A DNA stretch of 19,033 nt from Lentibacillus sp. Marseille-P4043 (GCF_900258515.1 NZ_LT984884.1:31370-50402), one strand, 5' to 3'; numbered from the stretch's first letter, positions 6,850 to 15,596 are shown. Program-made: numbers and translations. The notes: generated by a model from the sequence alone, not told the origin.

Positions 6850-7551
6850 ATGAAACGCATTTATTTGGTAGAGGATGACCCAAAAATCGCTGCACTTTTA
6901 CAAGACTACTTGGAAAAATATGAATATCAAGTTACCATCGCCAAGCAGTTTGAGGCGATTGTTGACGAATTTAAACAACTCGATCCACACCTTGTTCTAC
7001 TGGACATCAATTTGCCGCGCTATGATGGCTTTTACTGGTGTAGGCAAATTCGCAGCATTTCAAATTGTCCGATCATCTTTGTGTCGGCCCGTGACAGTGG
7101 CATGGATCAGGTGATGGCAATTGAAAATGGTGGGGATGACTATATAACAAAGCCATTTAATTTCGATGTTGTCCAGGCAAAAATTAAAGGCATTATCCGC
7201 CGTACTTATGGCGAATATGCGATTTCCAAGCAAGTAGATTTTCAAGAAATAGATGGGTTTCACTTACACTTAACCGCAATGGAAATCGAATATCATGAAC
7301 AATCCGCTCAGCTGACGAAAAATGAGTTTGTGCTCGTCAAAGCGTTCATCGATCAACTGAACCATGTATTGTCACGAACCTATTTATTGGAAATGCTTTG
7401 GGATGATGAACAATTTGTTGATGACAATACATTATCTGTCAATATCACCCGTTTGCGGAAAAAGCTTGCCGATATTGGCATTTACGATAGCATCCAAACG
7501 GTTCGGGGCGCCGGTTATAAAATGACGAATACATGGGGAAAAACAGAATGA
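6850..7551 (+). CDS. bceR: OmpR-family response regulator of a Bce-type module
   Basis: A 233-residue DNA-binding response regulator. The receiver domain has the acidic pocket E8-D9-D10, phosphoryl acceptor D52 in LLDINLP, S79 and K101 in TKPF. The C-terminal winged helix ends TVRGAGYKM, typical of the OmpR class. The segment DGFYWCRQIRS closely resembles B. subtilis BceR. I choose the ATG at 6850 because GAGAGGA lies about 10 bases before it; the in-frame ATG at 6841 overlaps that site. It overlaps the kinase gene by four bases (ATGA). It is expected to activate bceAB on sensing peptide antibiotics. I see no convincing sigma-A promoter in the short gap shared with the divergent channel gene. 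Confidence 0.93.
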   Translation: MKRIYLVEDDPKIAALLQDYLEKYEYQVTIAKQFEAIVDEFKQLDPHLVLLDINLPRYDGFYWCRQIRSISNCPIIFVSARDSGMDQVMAIENGGDDYITKPFNFDVVQAKIKGIIRRTYGEYAISKQVDFQEIDGFHLHLTAMEIEYHEQSAQLTKNEFVLVKAFIDQLNHVLSRTYLLEMLWDDEQFVDDNTLSVNITRLRKKLADIGIYDSIQTVRGAGYKMTNTWGKTE

Positions 7552-8582
7552 AGCATTTTTTACGTGATCAATTGCCATTTATTTTGTTCTTTTATTCGCA
7601 GCTTGCATTGGTTATTTTAACGGCACTATTAACACTAGCTGGCTTTGATGTTTCCATGAGTGCTAGCATGATCGTTTACATGTTTTTGTTGCCCACCTGC
7701 TTTTTGCTGATTTTCTTGGGATTTCGGTATCATAAATTTCGTGACTTCTATACCGGGTTAACGAGTTTTGATACTGACCAGCTGGATCATTCCTGGTTTC
7801 CCGATCCACCTAATTATTTGCTGGAACATGTGAAAGAACAACATGAACAGCAATACATCAGCTATCGCCAGCAAGTAGAAGCGCTCGAAGCGGACAAACA
7901 GCAAGGGTTTGATTTCATCCAGCAATGGGTCCATCAAATGAAAACTCCTGTATCCGTGATGGATTTAACTCTGCAAAAGGAAAAGTTGCAATTACCTGAG
8001 GAGTTTTTGCAAAGTATGCAGGAAGAAATCGAACGACTTAGGCAAGGACTTGATGTAGCATTATATCAGTCGCGTCTGCAAAAGTTTGATCGTGATTTTC
8101 ATGTGGAAAAACTGGCACTTCGAACATTGGTTAAAGATGCGATTCAAGAATTCAAATCCAGTTTTATCCGCAATCAAGTTTTCCCAGAGTTATCGATTGA
8201 CGAAACGCTTATTGTCGCAACCGATCAGAAATGGCTCCGGTTTGTCCTTGATCAGCTTATTTCCAATGCGATCAAATATTCACATGATACGTCGGAAAAA
8301 GTCTACTTTACAGCTGAAGTCATCGGTGAAAAATTGGCATTGCACGTTCGTGATCACGGGCATGGCATTCCATCACAGGATCTCAAACGCGTATTTGATC
8401 CGTTTTTCACGGGAATGAATGGCCGAACATTTCGTGAGTCAACAGGAATGGGTTTGTATTTATCAAAAGAAATCTGTGAAGCGCTTGGACATACAATCAC
8501 GATTGCTTCGGAAAAGGATGTCGGCACAACCGTAACGATAACGTTTGAAAACACGGTTGGAAATCTGGAAGCACCAAGCTAA
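7548..8582 (+). CDS. bceS: intramembrane-sensing histidine kinase (BceS type)
   Basis: A 344-residue histidine kinase with two transmembrane helices (about residues 10-31 and 38-59) joined by a loop of only a few residues, so it has no extracellular sensor domain. This is the hallmark of BceS-type kinases, which receive their signal from the cognate ABC transporter. The phosphoacceptor is H129 in WVHQMKTPVS. N-box QLISNAIKYS, G1 box DHGHGIP, F box DPFFTG and G2 box TGMGLYLSKE are all present. The start at 7548 overlaps the regulator stop (ATGA), showing translational coupling; a GTG-like extension at 7533 lies within the regulator gene. A terminator follows the gene, separating it from the transporter genes. 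Confidence 0.94.
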   Translation: MKHFLRDQLPFILFFYSQLALVILTALLTLAGFDVSMSASMIVYMFLLPTCFLLIFLGFRYHKFRDFYTGLTSFDTDQLDHSWFPDPPNYLLEHVKEQHEQQYISYRQQVEALEADKQQGFDFIQQWVHQMKTPVSVMDLTLQKEKLQLPEEFLQSMQEEIERLRQGLDVALYQSRLQKFDRDFHVEKLALRTLVKDAIQEFKSSFIRNQVFPELSIDETLIVATDQKWLRFVLDQLISNAIKYSHDTSEKVYFTAEVIGEKLALHVRDHGHGIPSQDLKRVFDPFFTGMNGRTFRESTGMGLYLSKEICEALGHTITIASEKDVGTTVTITFENTVGNLEAPS

Positions 8583-8584
8583 AT

Positions 8585-8617
8585 GAAACCTTACAATTTT
8601 GCAAGGTTTCTTTTTTT
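8585..8617 (+). terminator. rho-independent terminator after bceS
   Basis: The stem GAAACCTT/AAGGTTTC (8585-8592 with 8603-8610) has a 10-base loop and is followed by seven T residues. It lies directly after the kinase stop codon and lets the regulator/kinase pair be transcribed separately from bceAB. Confidence 0.88.
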
Positions 8618-8639
8618 GTATGAAAGGAAAAGCAATAGG

Positions 8640-8670
8640 TTACGCAGGTTAATTTACGGTAAACTATAAA
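8640..8670 (+). promoter_or_regulatory. candidate BceR-dependent promoter of bceAB
   Basis: Between the bceS terminator and bceA is a dyad TTTAC-G-GTAAA (8653-8663) directly followed by a -10-like TATAAA (8665-8670). No good -35 box occurs at the right distance, which fits an activator-dependent promoter. The dyad does not match well the BceR consensus that I remember (TNACA-N4-TGTAA), so the site is tentative. Confidence 0.3.
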
Positions 8671-8700
8671 TAGCATTATTGTCCTCAAGGAGGTATGAAA

Positions 8701-9477
8701 ATGGACGTACTTGTAGCTGAAAACCTGTCGAAAGTATATGGTTCAAAACGCGGTGTGCAACATAAAGCATTAAATCAATTTAAATTGACCGTCGAAAAAG
8801 GAGAATTCCTTGGGATCATGGGCCCATCCGGTAGCGGAAAAACGACTTTATTAAACCTGCTAGCCACGATCGATCGCCCAACTGCTGGAAGCGTGATGAT
8901 CAACGGTAAAAATATCTTGTCAATGTCGAAAAATAAACTAGCAACGTTTCGTCGTAAAGAAATGGGGTTTATTTTTCAAGACTATAACTTACTTGAAACC
9001 TTAACGATTGGCGAAAATATTGTACTACCTTTAACACTTTTGGGAGAAAAAGTAAACGTAATGAAAAAAAAGCTTGCCGCAATTTCTAAACAACTTGGCA
9101 TTGATAATCTGTTGGAGAAGCGAACATATGAAGTGTCTGGCGGGCAAATGCAGCGAGCGGCGATTGCCCGGGCAATGATTCATGACCCGACCGTTATTTT
9201 CGCTGATGAGCCAACTGGAAATCTCGATTCTAAATCGTCATTGCAAGTGATGGAAGCATTGTCCACACTGAAACAAAAACATCATACAACAACGGTGATG
9301 GTGACCCATGATCCCTTTGCAGCAAGTTTTGCGGAGCGAGTGATTTTTATTAAAGATGGAAAATTGTTTAACGAAATCCATCGTGGTGAAAACCGGCAAA
9401 CATTTTTCCAGGACATTTTAAATGTACAGTCATTATTAGGAGGAAATACGGATGACCTTCAGACAATTCGCTTTTAA
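8701..9477 (+). CDS. bceA: Bce-type ABC transporter ATP-binding protein
   Basis: The ATPase of a peptide-antibiotic resistance transporter, 258 residues. Walker A GPSGSGKT at residues 41-48, Q-loop FQDYNLL, signature SGGQMQR, Walker B VIFADEPTG and the switch histidine in VTHD are intact. Sequence and size fit the MacB/BceA class. The ATG at 8701 is chosen because AAGGAGG ends seven bases before it; the ATG at 8695 is only one base from that site. The 3' end overlaps bceB by 26 bases, so the two subunits are translated together. Expression is probably driven by the paired regulator. Confidence 0.95.
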   Translation: MDVLVAENLSKVYGSKRGVQHKALNQFKLTVEKGEFLGIMGPSGSGKTTLLNLLATIDRPTAGSVMINGKNILSMSKNKLATFRRKEMGFIFQDYNLLETLTIGENIVLPLTLLGEKVNVMKKKLAAISKQLGIDNLLEKRTYEVSGGQMQRAAIARAMIHDPTVIFADEPTGNLDSKSSLQVMEALSTLKQKHHTTTVMVTHDPFAASFAERVIFIKDGKLFNEIHRGENRQTFFQDILNVQSLLGGNTDDLQTIRF

Positions 9478-11374
9478 TAATGTGAAGCGGAACACAAGGC
9501 AGTATTTAAGCTACTTTTTAAGCTGCACATTTGCTGTGACCGTTTTTTTCATGTATGCCGTTGTCGTGTTCCATCCCGACATTCAAGAAATTGAAATCCG
9601 TGATATCGTTCAGCAAGCAATTATTCTATCCGAAATACTTATTTACGGATTTTCCTTTTTGTTCGTATTGTTTTCAACCGGTACGTTCATTAAATCTAGA
9701 AAAAAAGAATATGGCCTCCTGACAACACTCGGTATTAGTAAGTCACAACTAAATCGAATGCTCATGCTGGAAAACACAATTATCGGTGCTGCATCCATTG
9801 CTGCGGGCCTATTGTTTGGAGCTTTGTTAACGAAATTGTTTTTAATGGTTTTTTCACAAGTATTAGGAATTGACCAGATTTTGCCTTTTTATTTATCACT
9901 GAAAGCAATCGGGCTGACGGCGGTATTATTTTTTATCATGTTTGAATTTAACTCACTTGCGGTTGTATGGACATTACGCACCAATTCCATCATGGAAGTT
10001 TTCCGCGGGGCAAAGGGTCCGAAAAAGCCACCTAAATTTTCGTGGATCTTAAGTCTGCTAGGAGTCGGACTTGTTGGCACTGGCTATTACCTTGCATATA
10101 TATCTACTGTGTTCACGATTTTTATTTACATGTTGCCTATTCTATTCTTGGTCGTTTTGGGAACTTATCTGCTATTCAGCCAGTTTAGCATTGCACTTAT
10201 TACAATCCTGAAGCGGAAAAAGGGATTTTATTTCAGGAAATTGAATTTACTTACGGTTGCTGACCTAGCTTATAAATTAAAAGATAATGCCCGGTTATTA
10301 TTTATGGTGACAACGTTAAGTGCAGTTGCCCTTACAGCTTCCGGCGTTCTATTTGGTTTATTTCATAGCGTTGAAGCTGAATCAGAGCGGTTTATTCCAG
10401 AAGATATATCCGTAGTTAGTAGGGGCGCAGAGAATACGGATGAATTTCAACAGGAAGTAACTTTTGTCGAAAATGCATTTGCGGAAAAAGAAATAGCCTT
10501 TAAAGATAAACAAGTTCAATCTATACAGGGGAACCTACAATCAGAAGAAGATTATTGGGATGATGTACGTGTCCGGATTTTTGCCATTTCGGATTACCGG
10601 AAAATTGTCAGACTTCATGAAAGAAATATTTCTTTTCGGGTGAATAATGAGGAAGAAGCAACTGTACTACTTCCCGATTACATTTTTAGTACGAACAGAT
10701 GGGCTCTGCCTTCTGAATTGACGGTTACAAGCAAAAATAAATCCGTTCCATTATCCGTTCAACCTGCCAGATCCTATTTGAATTCTACTATCTATAGTAC
10801 ATTTAATATTGTTGTATCTGACAAGCTGTTTGACCAATTCATGCAAACTGCTGACGGAAGCGAAATAATTAATCTGTATTCCATGAACATTCCAAATTGG
10901 GTTTCGTACATTCCGGAGACGAAACAAATTTTATCGAACATGAACGCTGAGGAGGTTTACCCAGATTCACAAGCGGATTACTATACAACAATGAAGGATG
11001 GGATGGCTTATTTGTTCTTTTTTGGTATATTTATAAGTGTCCTATTCTTTTTAGCTGCAGGATCTATTTTATATTTTCGGATGTACCAGGGTATTGACAA
11101 CGATTTACACTATTATCATTCGCTTTACAGGATCGGACTCACGGACAAAGAAATGCGAAAAATCGCCACGCGACAACTCGGCTTTTTATTTTTCATCCCA
11201 TTTCTAGTTGCCATCGTCCATGCTGGCTTTGCCTTTAAAGCCTTACAAAACATGATGGCAGCTTCCGTCCTATTACCAAGCATAATCATTATTTTATTCT
11301 TTTTCATTGTCCATCTAATCAACTTTTTCATCATCCGAAACGTCTACACAGCCAAATTAAAAAAGGTCATGTAA
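9452..11374 (+). CDS. bceB: Bce-type ABC transporter permease (FtsX family)
   Basis: A 640-residue permease that starts inside the end of bceA, eight bases after AGGAGG. About ten hydrophobic segments can be seen: one near residues 17-40, three between 52 and 175, two between 195 and 250, one near 285-305, then three in the last 120 residues. A large hydrophilic domain of about 200 residues (around 308-515) lies between the seventh and eighth helices. This is the extracellular domain characteristic of BceB, involved in recognising the antibiotic-lipid complex and in signalling to the kinase. FtsX-type motifs are at both ends (KSRKKEYGLLTTLGISKSQL near residue 75). Known relatives act on bacitracin, nisin or similar peptides; the exact target is not predictable. 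It ends 12 bases before the palindromic repeat. Confidence 0.95.
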   Translation: MTFRQFAFNNVKRNTRQYLSYFLSCTFAVTVFFMYAVVVFHPDIQEIEIRDIVQQAIILSEILIYGFSFLFVLFSTGTFIKSRKKEYGLLTTLGISKSQLNRMLMLENTIIGAASIAAGLLFGALLTKLFLMVFSQVLGIDQILPFYLSLKAIGLTAVLFFIMFEFNSLAVVWTLRTNSIMEVFRGAKGPKKPPKFSWILSLLGVGLVGTGYYLAYISTVFTIFIYMLPILFLVVLGTYLLFSQFSIALITILKRKKGFYFRKLNLLTVADLAYKLKDNARLLFMVTTLSAVALTASGVLFGLFHSVEAESERFIPEDISVVSRGAENTDEFQQEVTFVENAFAEKEIAFKDKQVQSIQGNLQSEEDYWDDVRVRIFAISDYRKIVRLHERNISFRVNNEEEATVLLPDYIFSTNRWALPSELTVTSKNKSVPLSVQPARSYLNSTIYSTFNIVVSDKLFDQFMQTADGSEIINLYSMNIPNWVSYIPETKQILSNMNAEEVYPDSQADYYTTMKDGMAYLFFFGIFISVLFFLAAGSILYFRMYQGIDNDLHYYHSLYRIGLTDKEMRKIATRQLGFLFFIPFLVAIVHAGFAFKALQNMMAASVLLPSIIIILFFFIVHLINFFIIRNVYTAKLKKVM

Positions 11375-11385
11375 AATGGACAAGT

Positions 11386-11480
11386 GGTGGGACATGGGGA
11401 CAGGTTAAGTGTCCCACCACTTTAGCCTTGAGGGCCGGGGGTTTCTCGGTGGGACAAGGGACCTGTCCCCATGTCCCACC
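11386..11480 (-). repeat. palindromic intergenic repeat, copy 2 (inverted relative to copy 1)
   Basis: A 95-bp element with perfect 20-bp inverted ends (11386-11405 with 11461-11480) and an inner pair TGTCCCACC/GGTGGGACA. Read on the minus strand, its left end (GGGACAGGTCCCTTGTCCC) and right end (TAACCTGTCCCCATGTCCC) match copy 1 in order, so the two copies face opposite ways. The middle sequence differs between the copies. It fills most of the 147-base gap between bceB and gsaB. Confidence 0.9.
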
Positions 11481-11521
11481 TGTTCTGCAATAAATTTTTT
11501 CATCAGGAGGATTTTCTTTTT

Positions 11522-12814
11522 ATGGATTTTACAAAGTCAACACAGTTACATGAAGAGGCACTTGAACATATTGTTGGTGGTGTTAATTCGCCATCTCGCG
11601 CGTACAAAGCGGTTGGCGGTGGCGCACCCGTTTACATGGAACATGCTAAAGGTGCATATTTCTGGGATGTCGATAGCAATAAATATATCGATTATCTTGC
11701 TGCATACGGGCCAATTATTACAGGCCATGCACATCCACACATTGCTGAGGCAATCTCACATGCAGCAACAAATGGAACGTTGTATGGTACCCCAACTGCT
11801 TTGGAAAATAAATTTGCTAAAATGTTGAAATCGGCAATCCCTTCATTGGATAAGGTGCGCTTCGTTAATTCCGGTACCGAAGCTGTTATGACAACAGTTC
11901 GTGTTGCACGGGCTTATACCAACCGCACAAAGGTAATTAAATTTGCTGGCTCTTATCATGGCCACTTTGATGCCGTATTAGTTCAAGCTGGATCAGGCCC
12001 GGCAACACTTGGCACTCCAGACTCAGCTGGTATTCCAAAAGCTGTAGCTGCTGATGTCATTACGGTACCATTCAACGACCTTGATGCATTTCGAGAGGCT
12101 ATGGATAAATGGGGAAATGAAATTGCTGCTGTTTTGGTTGAGCCAATCGTTGGTAACTTCGGGATAGTTGAGCCTGAAGAAGGATTTTTACAAGCTGTCA
12201 ATGAGATCACGCATGAAGCGGGAGCACTCGTTATTTATGATGAAGTTATTACAGCATTTAGATTTACATACGGAAGTGCCCAGCAAGTATATGGCATTGA
12301 ACCAGATATGACGGCAATGGGGAAAATTATCGGTGGCGGATTACCAATCGGTGCTTATGGCGGTCGGCAGGAAATCATGGAACAAGTCGCACCACTCGGA
12401 CCTGCATATCAAGCAGGAACAATGGCCGGAAACCCCGCATCAATGGCATCAGGAATTGCTTGCCTGGAAGTATTGGGGGAAAATGGCGTTTATGAAAAAT
12501 TAGATCGCCTAGGCGCACGATTGGAAGCAGGGATCTTAGAAAAAGCTTCAGAGTCTGGTGTTCCAATTTCTGTAAACCGTTTGTGTGGAGCAATGACTGT
12601 CTATTTTGGTGATGGTAAAGTTAAAAATTATGCTGATGCAGAAGCAAGTGATGGCGATGCCTTCGCTCGATTCTTCAAATTGATGCTAAAACAAGGTATC
12701 AATCTCGCACCATCAAAATATGAAGCATGGTTCCTAACGACAGAACACACAGAAGAAGACATTGATGTGACGATTGAAGCAGTCGGCAAGGCCTTTGCAG
12801 AAATGGCTGGCTGA
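11522..12814 (+). CDS. gsaB: glutamate-1-semialdehyde 2,1-aminomutase
   Basis: A PLP enzyme that converts glutamate-1-semialdehyde to 5-aminolevulinate, the first committed tetrapyrrole precursor. The 430-residue protein has [15 protein letters not shown] (cofactor phosphate loop), YDEV with D240, and the PLP lysine K268 in [17 protein letters not shown]. The start at 11522 has AGGAGG 11 bases upstream; an earlier in-frame ATG at 11471 lies inside the repeat and is rejected. The neighbourhood matches B. subtilis gsaB, the paralogue of hemL outside the hem operon, so it is probably a second copy in this genome. The gap to the repeat is only 41 bases, which leaves little space for an independent promoter. 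A strong terminator follows. Confidence 0.95.
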   Translation: MDFTKSTQLHEEALEHIVGGVNSPSRAYKAVGGGAPVYMEHAKGAYFWDVDSNKYIDYLAAYGPIITGHAHPHIAEAISHAATNGTLYGTPTALENKFAKMLKSAIPSLDKVRFVNSGTEAVMTTVRVARAYTNRTKVIKFAGSYHGHFDAVLVQAGSGPATLGTPDSAGIPKAVAADVITVPFNDLDAFREAMDKWGNEIAAVLVEPIVGNFGIVEPEEGFLQAVNEITHEAGALVIYDEVITAFRFTYGSAQQVYGIEPDMTAMGKIIGGGLPIGAYGGRQEIMEQVAPLGPAYQAGTMAGNPASMASGIACLEVLGENGVYEKLDRLGARLEAGILEKASESGVPISVNRLCGAMTVYFGDGKVKNYADAEASDGDAFARFFKLMLKQGINLAPSKYEAWFLTTEHTEEDIDVTIEAVGKAFAEMAG

Positions 12815-12829
12815 TGTTGATATTGGTAG

Positions 12830-12861
12830 GTGCACCCCACTTTTAGGGGGTGCACTTTTTT
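12830..12861 (+). terminator. rho-independent terminator of gsaB
   Basis: A perfect 9-bp stem GTGCACCCC/GGGGTGCAC (12830-12838 with 12847-12855) with an 8-base loop is followed by six T residues. It ends just before the tandem repeat array, which therefore lies outside the gsaB transcript. Confidence 0.92.
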
Positions 12862-12864
12862 ATT

Positions 12865-13560
12865 GTTCTCGGGTCGATGTTCTCGATCGCGCCGATGTTT
12901 CTGCTCTCGTGCCGATGTTTCTGCTTTCGCGCCGATGTTTCCGCCCTCGCGCCGATGTTCCCGCGCTCCCGCCAATGTTCCTCGCTCTCGTGCCGATGTT
13001 CCTGCTCTCCCGCCGATGTTCCCGCGCTCACGCCGATGTTCTCGCTCTCCCGCCGATGTTTCTGCTTTCGCGCCGATGTTTCTGCTCTCCCGCCGATGTT
13101 TCTGCTCTCCCGCCGATGTTTCTGCTCTCGCGCCGATGTTTCTGCTCTCGTGCCGATGTTTCTGCTTTCGCGCCGATGTTTCTGCTCTCGTGCCGATGTT
13201 TCTGCTCTCGTGCCGATGTTTCTGCTTTCGCGCCGATGTTTCTGCTCTCCCGCCGATGTTTCTGCTCTCGCGCCGATGTTTCTGCTCTCGCGCCGATGTT
13301 CCCGCCCTCGCGCCGATGTTCCTGCTCTCGTGCCGATGTTTCTGCTTTCGCGCCGATGTTTCCGCCCTCGCGCCGATGTTTCCGCCCTCGCGCCGATGTT
13401 TCTGCTCTCGCGCCGATGTTTCTGCTTTCGCGCCGATGTTTCTGCTCTCGTGCCGATGTTTCTGCTTTCGCGCCGATGTTTCCGCTCTCCCGCGGATGTT
13501 TCCGCTCTCGCGCCGATGTTTCTGCCCTCGCGCCGATGTTCCCGCGCTCCCGCCAATCCC
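12865..13560. repeat. 20-bp tandem repeat array, about 34 units plus a terminal partial
   Basis: The unit consensus is TCTGCTCTCGCGCCGATGTT (60% GC, pyrimidine-rich on the plus strand). From 13001 to 13540 the period is exactly 20 bp without an indel; unit 2 is 18 bp and unit 7 is 21 bp. GCCGATGTT is nearly fixed. Variation is concentrated at four places: T or C at positions 1 and 3, C or T at position 7, G or C at position 10, and C or T at position 11. Border units are the most divergent: unit 6 and the last partial both carry CCCGCG...GCCAAT. There is no spacer sequence, so it is not CRISPR. The array sits between two convergent genes, bounded by the terminators of gsaB and ygaD. All six reading frames stay open through it, but no ribosome site supports any of them. 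Function unknown. Confidence 0.95.
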
Positions 13561-13578
13561 CACATTCTCCATAAGCAC

Positions 13579-13613
13579 AAAAACCCCCCCACCCGAACAG
13601 GGGGGGAGTTTTT
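13579..13613 (-). terminator. terminator of ygaD (may work on both strands)
   Basis: AAAAAC plus a C-run pairs with a G-run plus GTTTTT around a short loop. On the minus strand it ends in a T-run, seven bases after the ygaD stop codon. The C7/G7 stem is unusually GC-homopolymeric for this genome. Confidence 0.88.
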
Positions 13614-13620
13614 ATCAATT

Positions 13621-15393
13621 TCATCTTTTTGTATCAGCATAATCTGGCTGATCTAAATTTTGGACTTGATACAAATCGTAATAACTTCCTTGACGTTGCA
13701 TCAATTCTTCATGTGATCCCATCTCGCTAATTTCACCATTTTCAATCACAACAATTCGATCGGCATGGGTAATTGTTGCTAGCCGATGTGCAACAATAAA
13801 TGTTGTACGTTCAGATGCTAATTTCTCAACCGCTTCCTGAATTGTGTGTTCACTTTCTAAATCAAGTGCTGATGTTGCTTCATCAAAAATCAGGATTGGC
13901 GGATTTTTTAAAAATACGCGAGCGATCGCGATGCGTTGCTTTTGTCCGCCAGATAATTTAACACCGCGCTCACCTACTAATGTGTCATACCCTTGTGGTA
14001 AATCGCGAATAAACACGTCTGCATTTGCTGCTTTTGCTGCTGCTATCACTTCTTCATCGGTTGCATCTGGATTTCCCATCCGTATATTCATGGCAATCGA
14101 TTCACTAAATAATGTATTATCCTGTAAAACCATGCCAATATTGTCACGTAATGAACGAGCTTTTACATCGCGAACATCCAAACCGTCCACTTTAATCGAT
14201 CCCTCTGTTACATCATAAAATCGTGGAATTAGACTGATCAACGTTGATTTCCCGCCTCCACTCATACCGACGAAAGCAATCGTTTCACCTTGTTTAACAT
14301 GTAATGATACATCTTTTAATACATAATGTTCCTCTGATTCATACTGAAAAGAAACATGCTCAATATCTATTGTCCCTTCGACAGATTCCAATGTTTTGGC
14401 ATCTGATTTGTCTTTGATGTCGTATTTCTCATTTAAAAATTCGAACACCCTGTCAATGGAAGCAATCGATTGTGTCAGCGTTGTAGAGGAATTGACCAAT
14501 CGACGCAATGGACTGTAAACCCGTTCCATATACCCGACAAACGCGACCATTGTACCCATTGTCAGATTGCCATTAATTACTTGATACCCGGCAAAGGATA
14601 TGACGAGTAAAGGCGCTAAATCTGTAATTGTATTTGTAACGGCAAATGTTTTTGCGTTCCAGTCGGTATGTTTAAGCGCCCGGTCTAAAAAATTCACATT
14701 TCGTTTATCAAATTGTTCTTGCTCATATTCCTCTAAAGCAAAGCTCCTTGTTACCGGAATTCCCTGTACTCTCTCATGCAAATGCCCCTGTACCTCTGCT
14801 AATGCTTGTGAGCGATCACGGGTTAATCGACGTAATTTCCCATAAAAATATTTTATCGAAAAACCAAACAAAGGAAAAAGAATAATTGCAACAATTGTCA
14901 ACGGAATATCCATCGTAATCATGATACCAATGGCAATAAGTATCGTAATCAAGTCAAGCCAAATGTTCATTAATCCCGTTATCACGAAGATTTTCGATTG
15001 TTCGACATCATGTATTACCCGGGAAATAATTTCGCCGGTTTTTGTCTGAGAATAAAATCGCAGACTGAGTTTTTGGATGTGATCAAACAGCCGATCCCTG
15101 ATATCATAAAGGATTTTGTTCCCAACCCATTGCGCTAAATACTGTCGAATATATTCAATCGGCGGACGCAATACAAGGAAAACAACAAATGCGATTCCCA
15201 TTACCCAGAAGAGTCTGTTGATTTTTGCCGAATCGCTCATGTCATTTGCTCCAATAATATTATCAATGACATATTTTAAAATGAGCGGCAATAACAATGG
15301 AATAGCAAATTTGAGTATGCCAATTAATACGGTCCAAATTATTTTCCACTTATATGGTTTAACAAATTGCATGTATTGCTTAATACTGTTCAT
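13621..15393 (-). CDS. ygaD: ABC exporter, fused membrane and ATPase domains (YgaD)
   Basis: A 590-residue half-transporter, expected to act as a dimer in the cytoplasmic membrane. The N-terminal membrane domain (about residues 18-310) shows six hydrophobic segments; the ATPase domain follows with Walker A GMSGGGKS (377-384), Q424, signature LSGGQ (480-484), Walker B LIFDE (501-505) and switch H536. This is the MsbA/multidrug-type layout. The substrate is not predictable. The start at 15393 has GAGG about 11 bases upstream. Gene order beside ygaC is as in B. subtilis. It is convergent with gsaB, the tandem array lying between their terminators. Confidence 0.93.
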   Translation of the reverse strand: MNSIKQYMQFVKPYKWKIIWTVLIGILKFAIPLLLPLILKYVIDNIIGANDMSDSAKINRLFWVMGIAFVVFLVLRPPIEYIRQYLAQWVGNKILYDIRDRLFDHIQKLSLRFYSQTKTGEIISRVIHDVEQSKIFVITGLMNIWLDLITILIAIGIMITMDIPLTIVAIILFPLFGFSIKYFYGKLRRLTRDRSQALAEVQGHLHERVQGIPVTRSFALEEYEQEQFDKRNVNFLDRALKHTDWNAKTFAVTNTITDLAPLLVISFAGYQVINGNLTMGTMVAFVGYMERVYSPLRRLVNSSTTLTQSIASIDRVFEFLNEKYDIKDKSDAKTLESVEGTIDIEHVSFQYESEEHYVLKDVSLHVKQGETIAFVGMSGGGKSTLISLIPRFYDVTEGSIKVDGLDVRDVKARSLRDNIGMVLQDNTLFSESIAMNIRMGNPDATDEEVIAAAKAANADVFIRDLPQGYDTLVGERGVKLSGGQKQRIAIARVFLKNPPILIFDEATSALDLESEHTIQEAVEKLASERTTFIVAHRLATITHADRIVVIENGEISEMGSHEELMQRQGSYYDLYQVQNLDQPDYADTKR

Positions 15394-15433
15394 AACGTTA
15401 TCAACCTCATTTTACTTCCCATGAATAGAAAAG

Positions 15434-15457
15434 CCTTGCTACTTTTTTGTAACAAGG
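15434..15457 (-). other. hairpin in the ygaD leader
   Basis: CCTTG(c)TAC pairs with GTA(a)CAAGG around six T residues. On the minus strand the stem is followed by CTTTTC and then the ygaD ribosome site about 30 bases on. It may be a weak terminator for ygaC read-through or an attenuator; a long T-run is lacking. Confidence 0.35.
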
Positions 15458-15540
15458 ATCATTCATCTATATTCTCTATTGTTCGCCTAAAGCTAATGCC
15501 TTATGAACGAAAATCATGTTTCTACACGTATTGAATTATA

Positions 15541-15596
15541 AGGTGTATTTGGCTAGGTGGCAACCAAATCGCTTAAGCGCCAAATGATTTTCACCT
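15541..15596 (-). repeat. imperfect inverted repeat at the ygaC stop
   Basis: AGGTG/CACCT and ATTTGGC/GCCAAAT (15547-15553 with 15579-15585) form a nested pair that overlaps the last codons of ygaC; the loop contains GCTTAAGC. There is no T-run, so if it ends ygaC transcripts it does so poorly. It may instead protect the 3' end. Confidence 0.4.

Noticed and set aside
8585..8617. Hairpin after bceS read as a binding site for BceR
   Set aside because: The stem followed by seven T residues is an ordinary terminator.
11386..11480. Simple terminator of bceB
   Set aside because: There is no T-run, and an almost identical palindrome occurs elsewhere in reverse orientation, so it is a dispersed repeat; any termination would be secondary.
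12865..13560. CRISPR array
   Set aside because: The units follow each other directly with no unique spacers, and no cas gene is in the window.
12628..13642. Long repeat-rich open reading frames on both strands over the tandem array
   Set aside because: They exist because the 20-bp unit has no stop in any frame. They lack ribosome sites, overlap gsaB or terminators, and compete with one another in all six frames.
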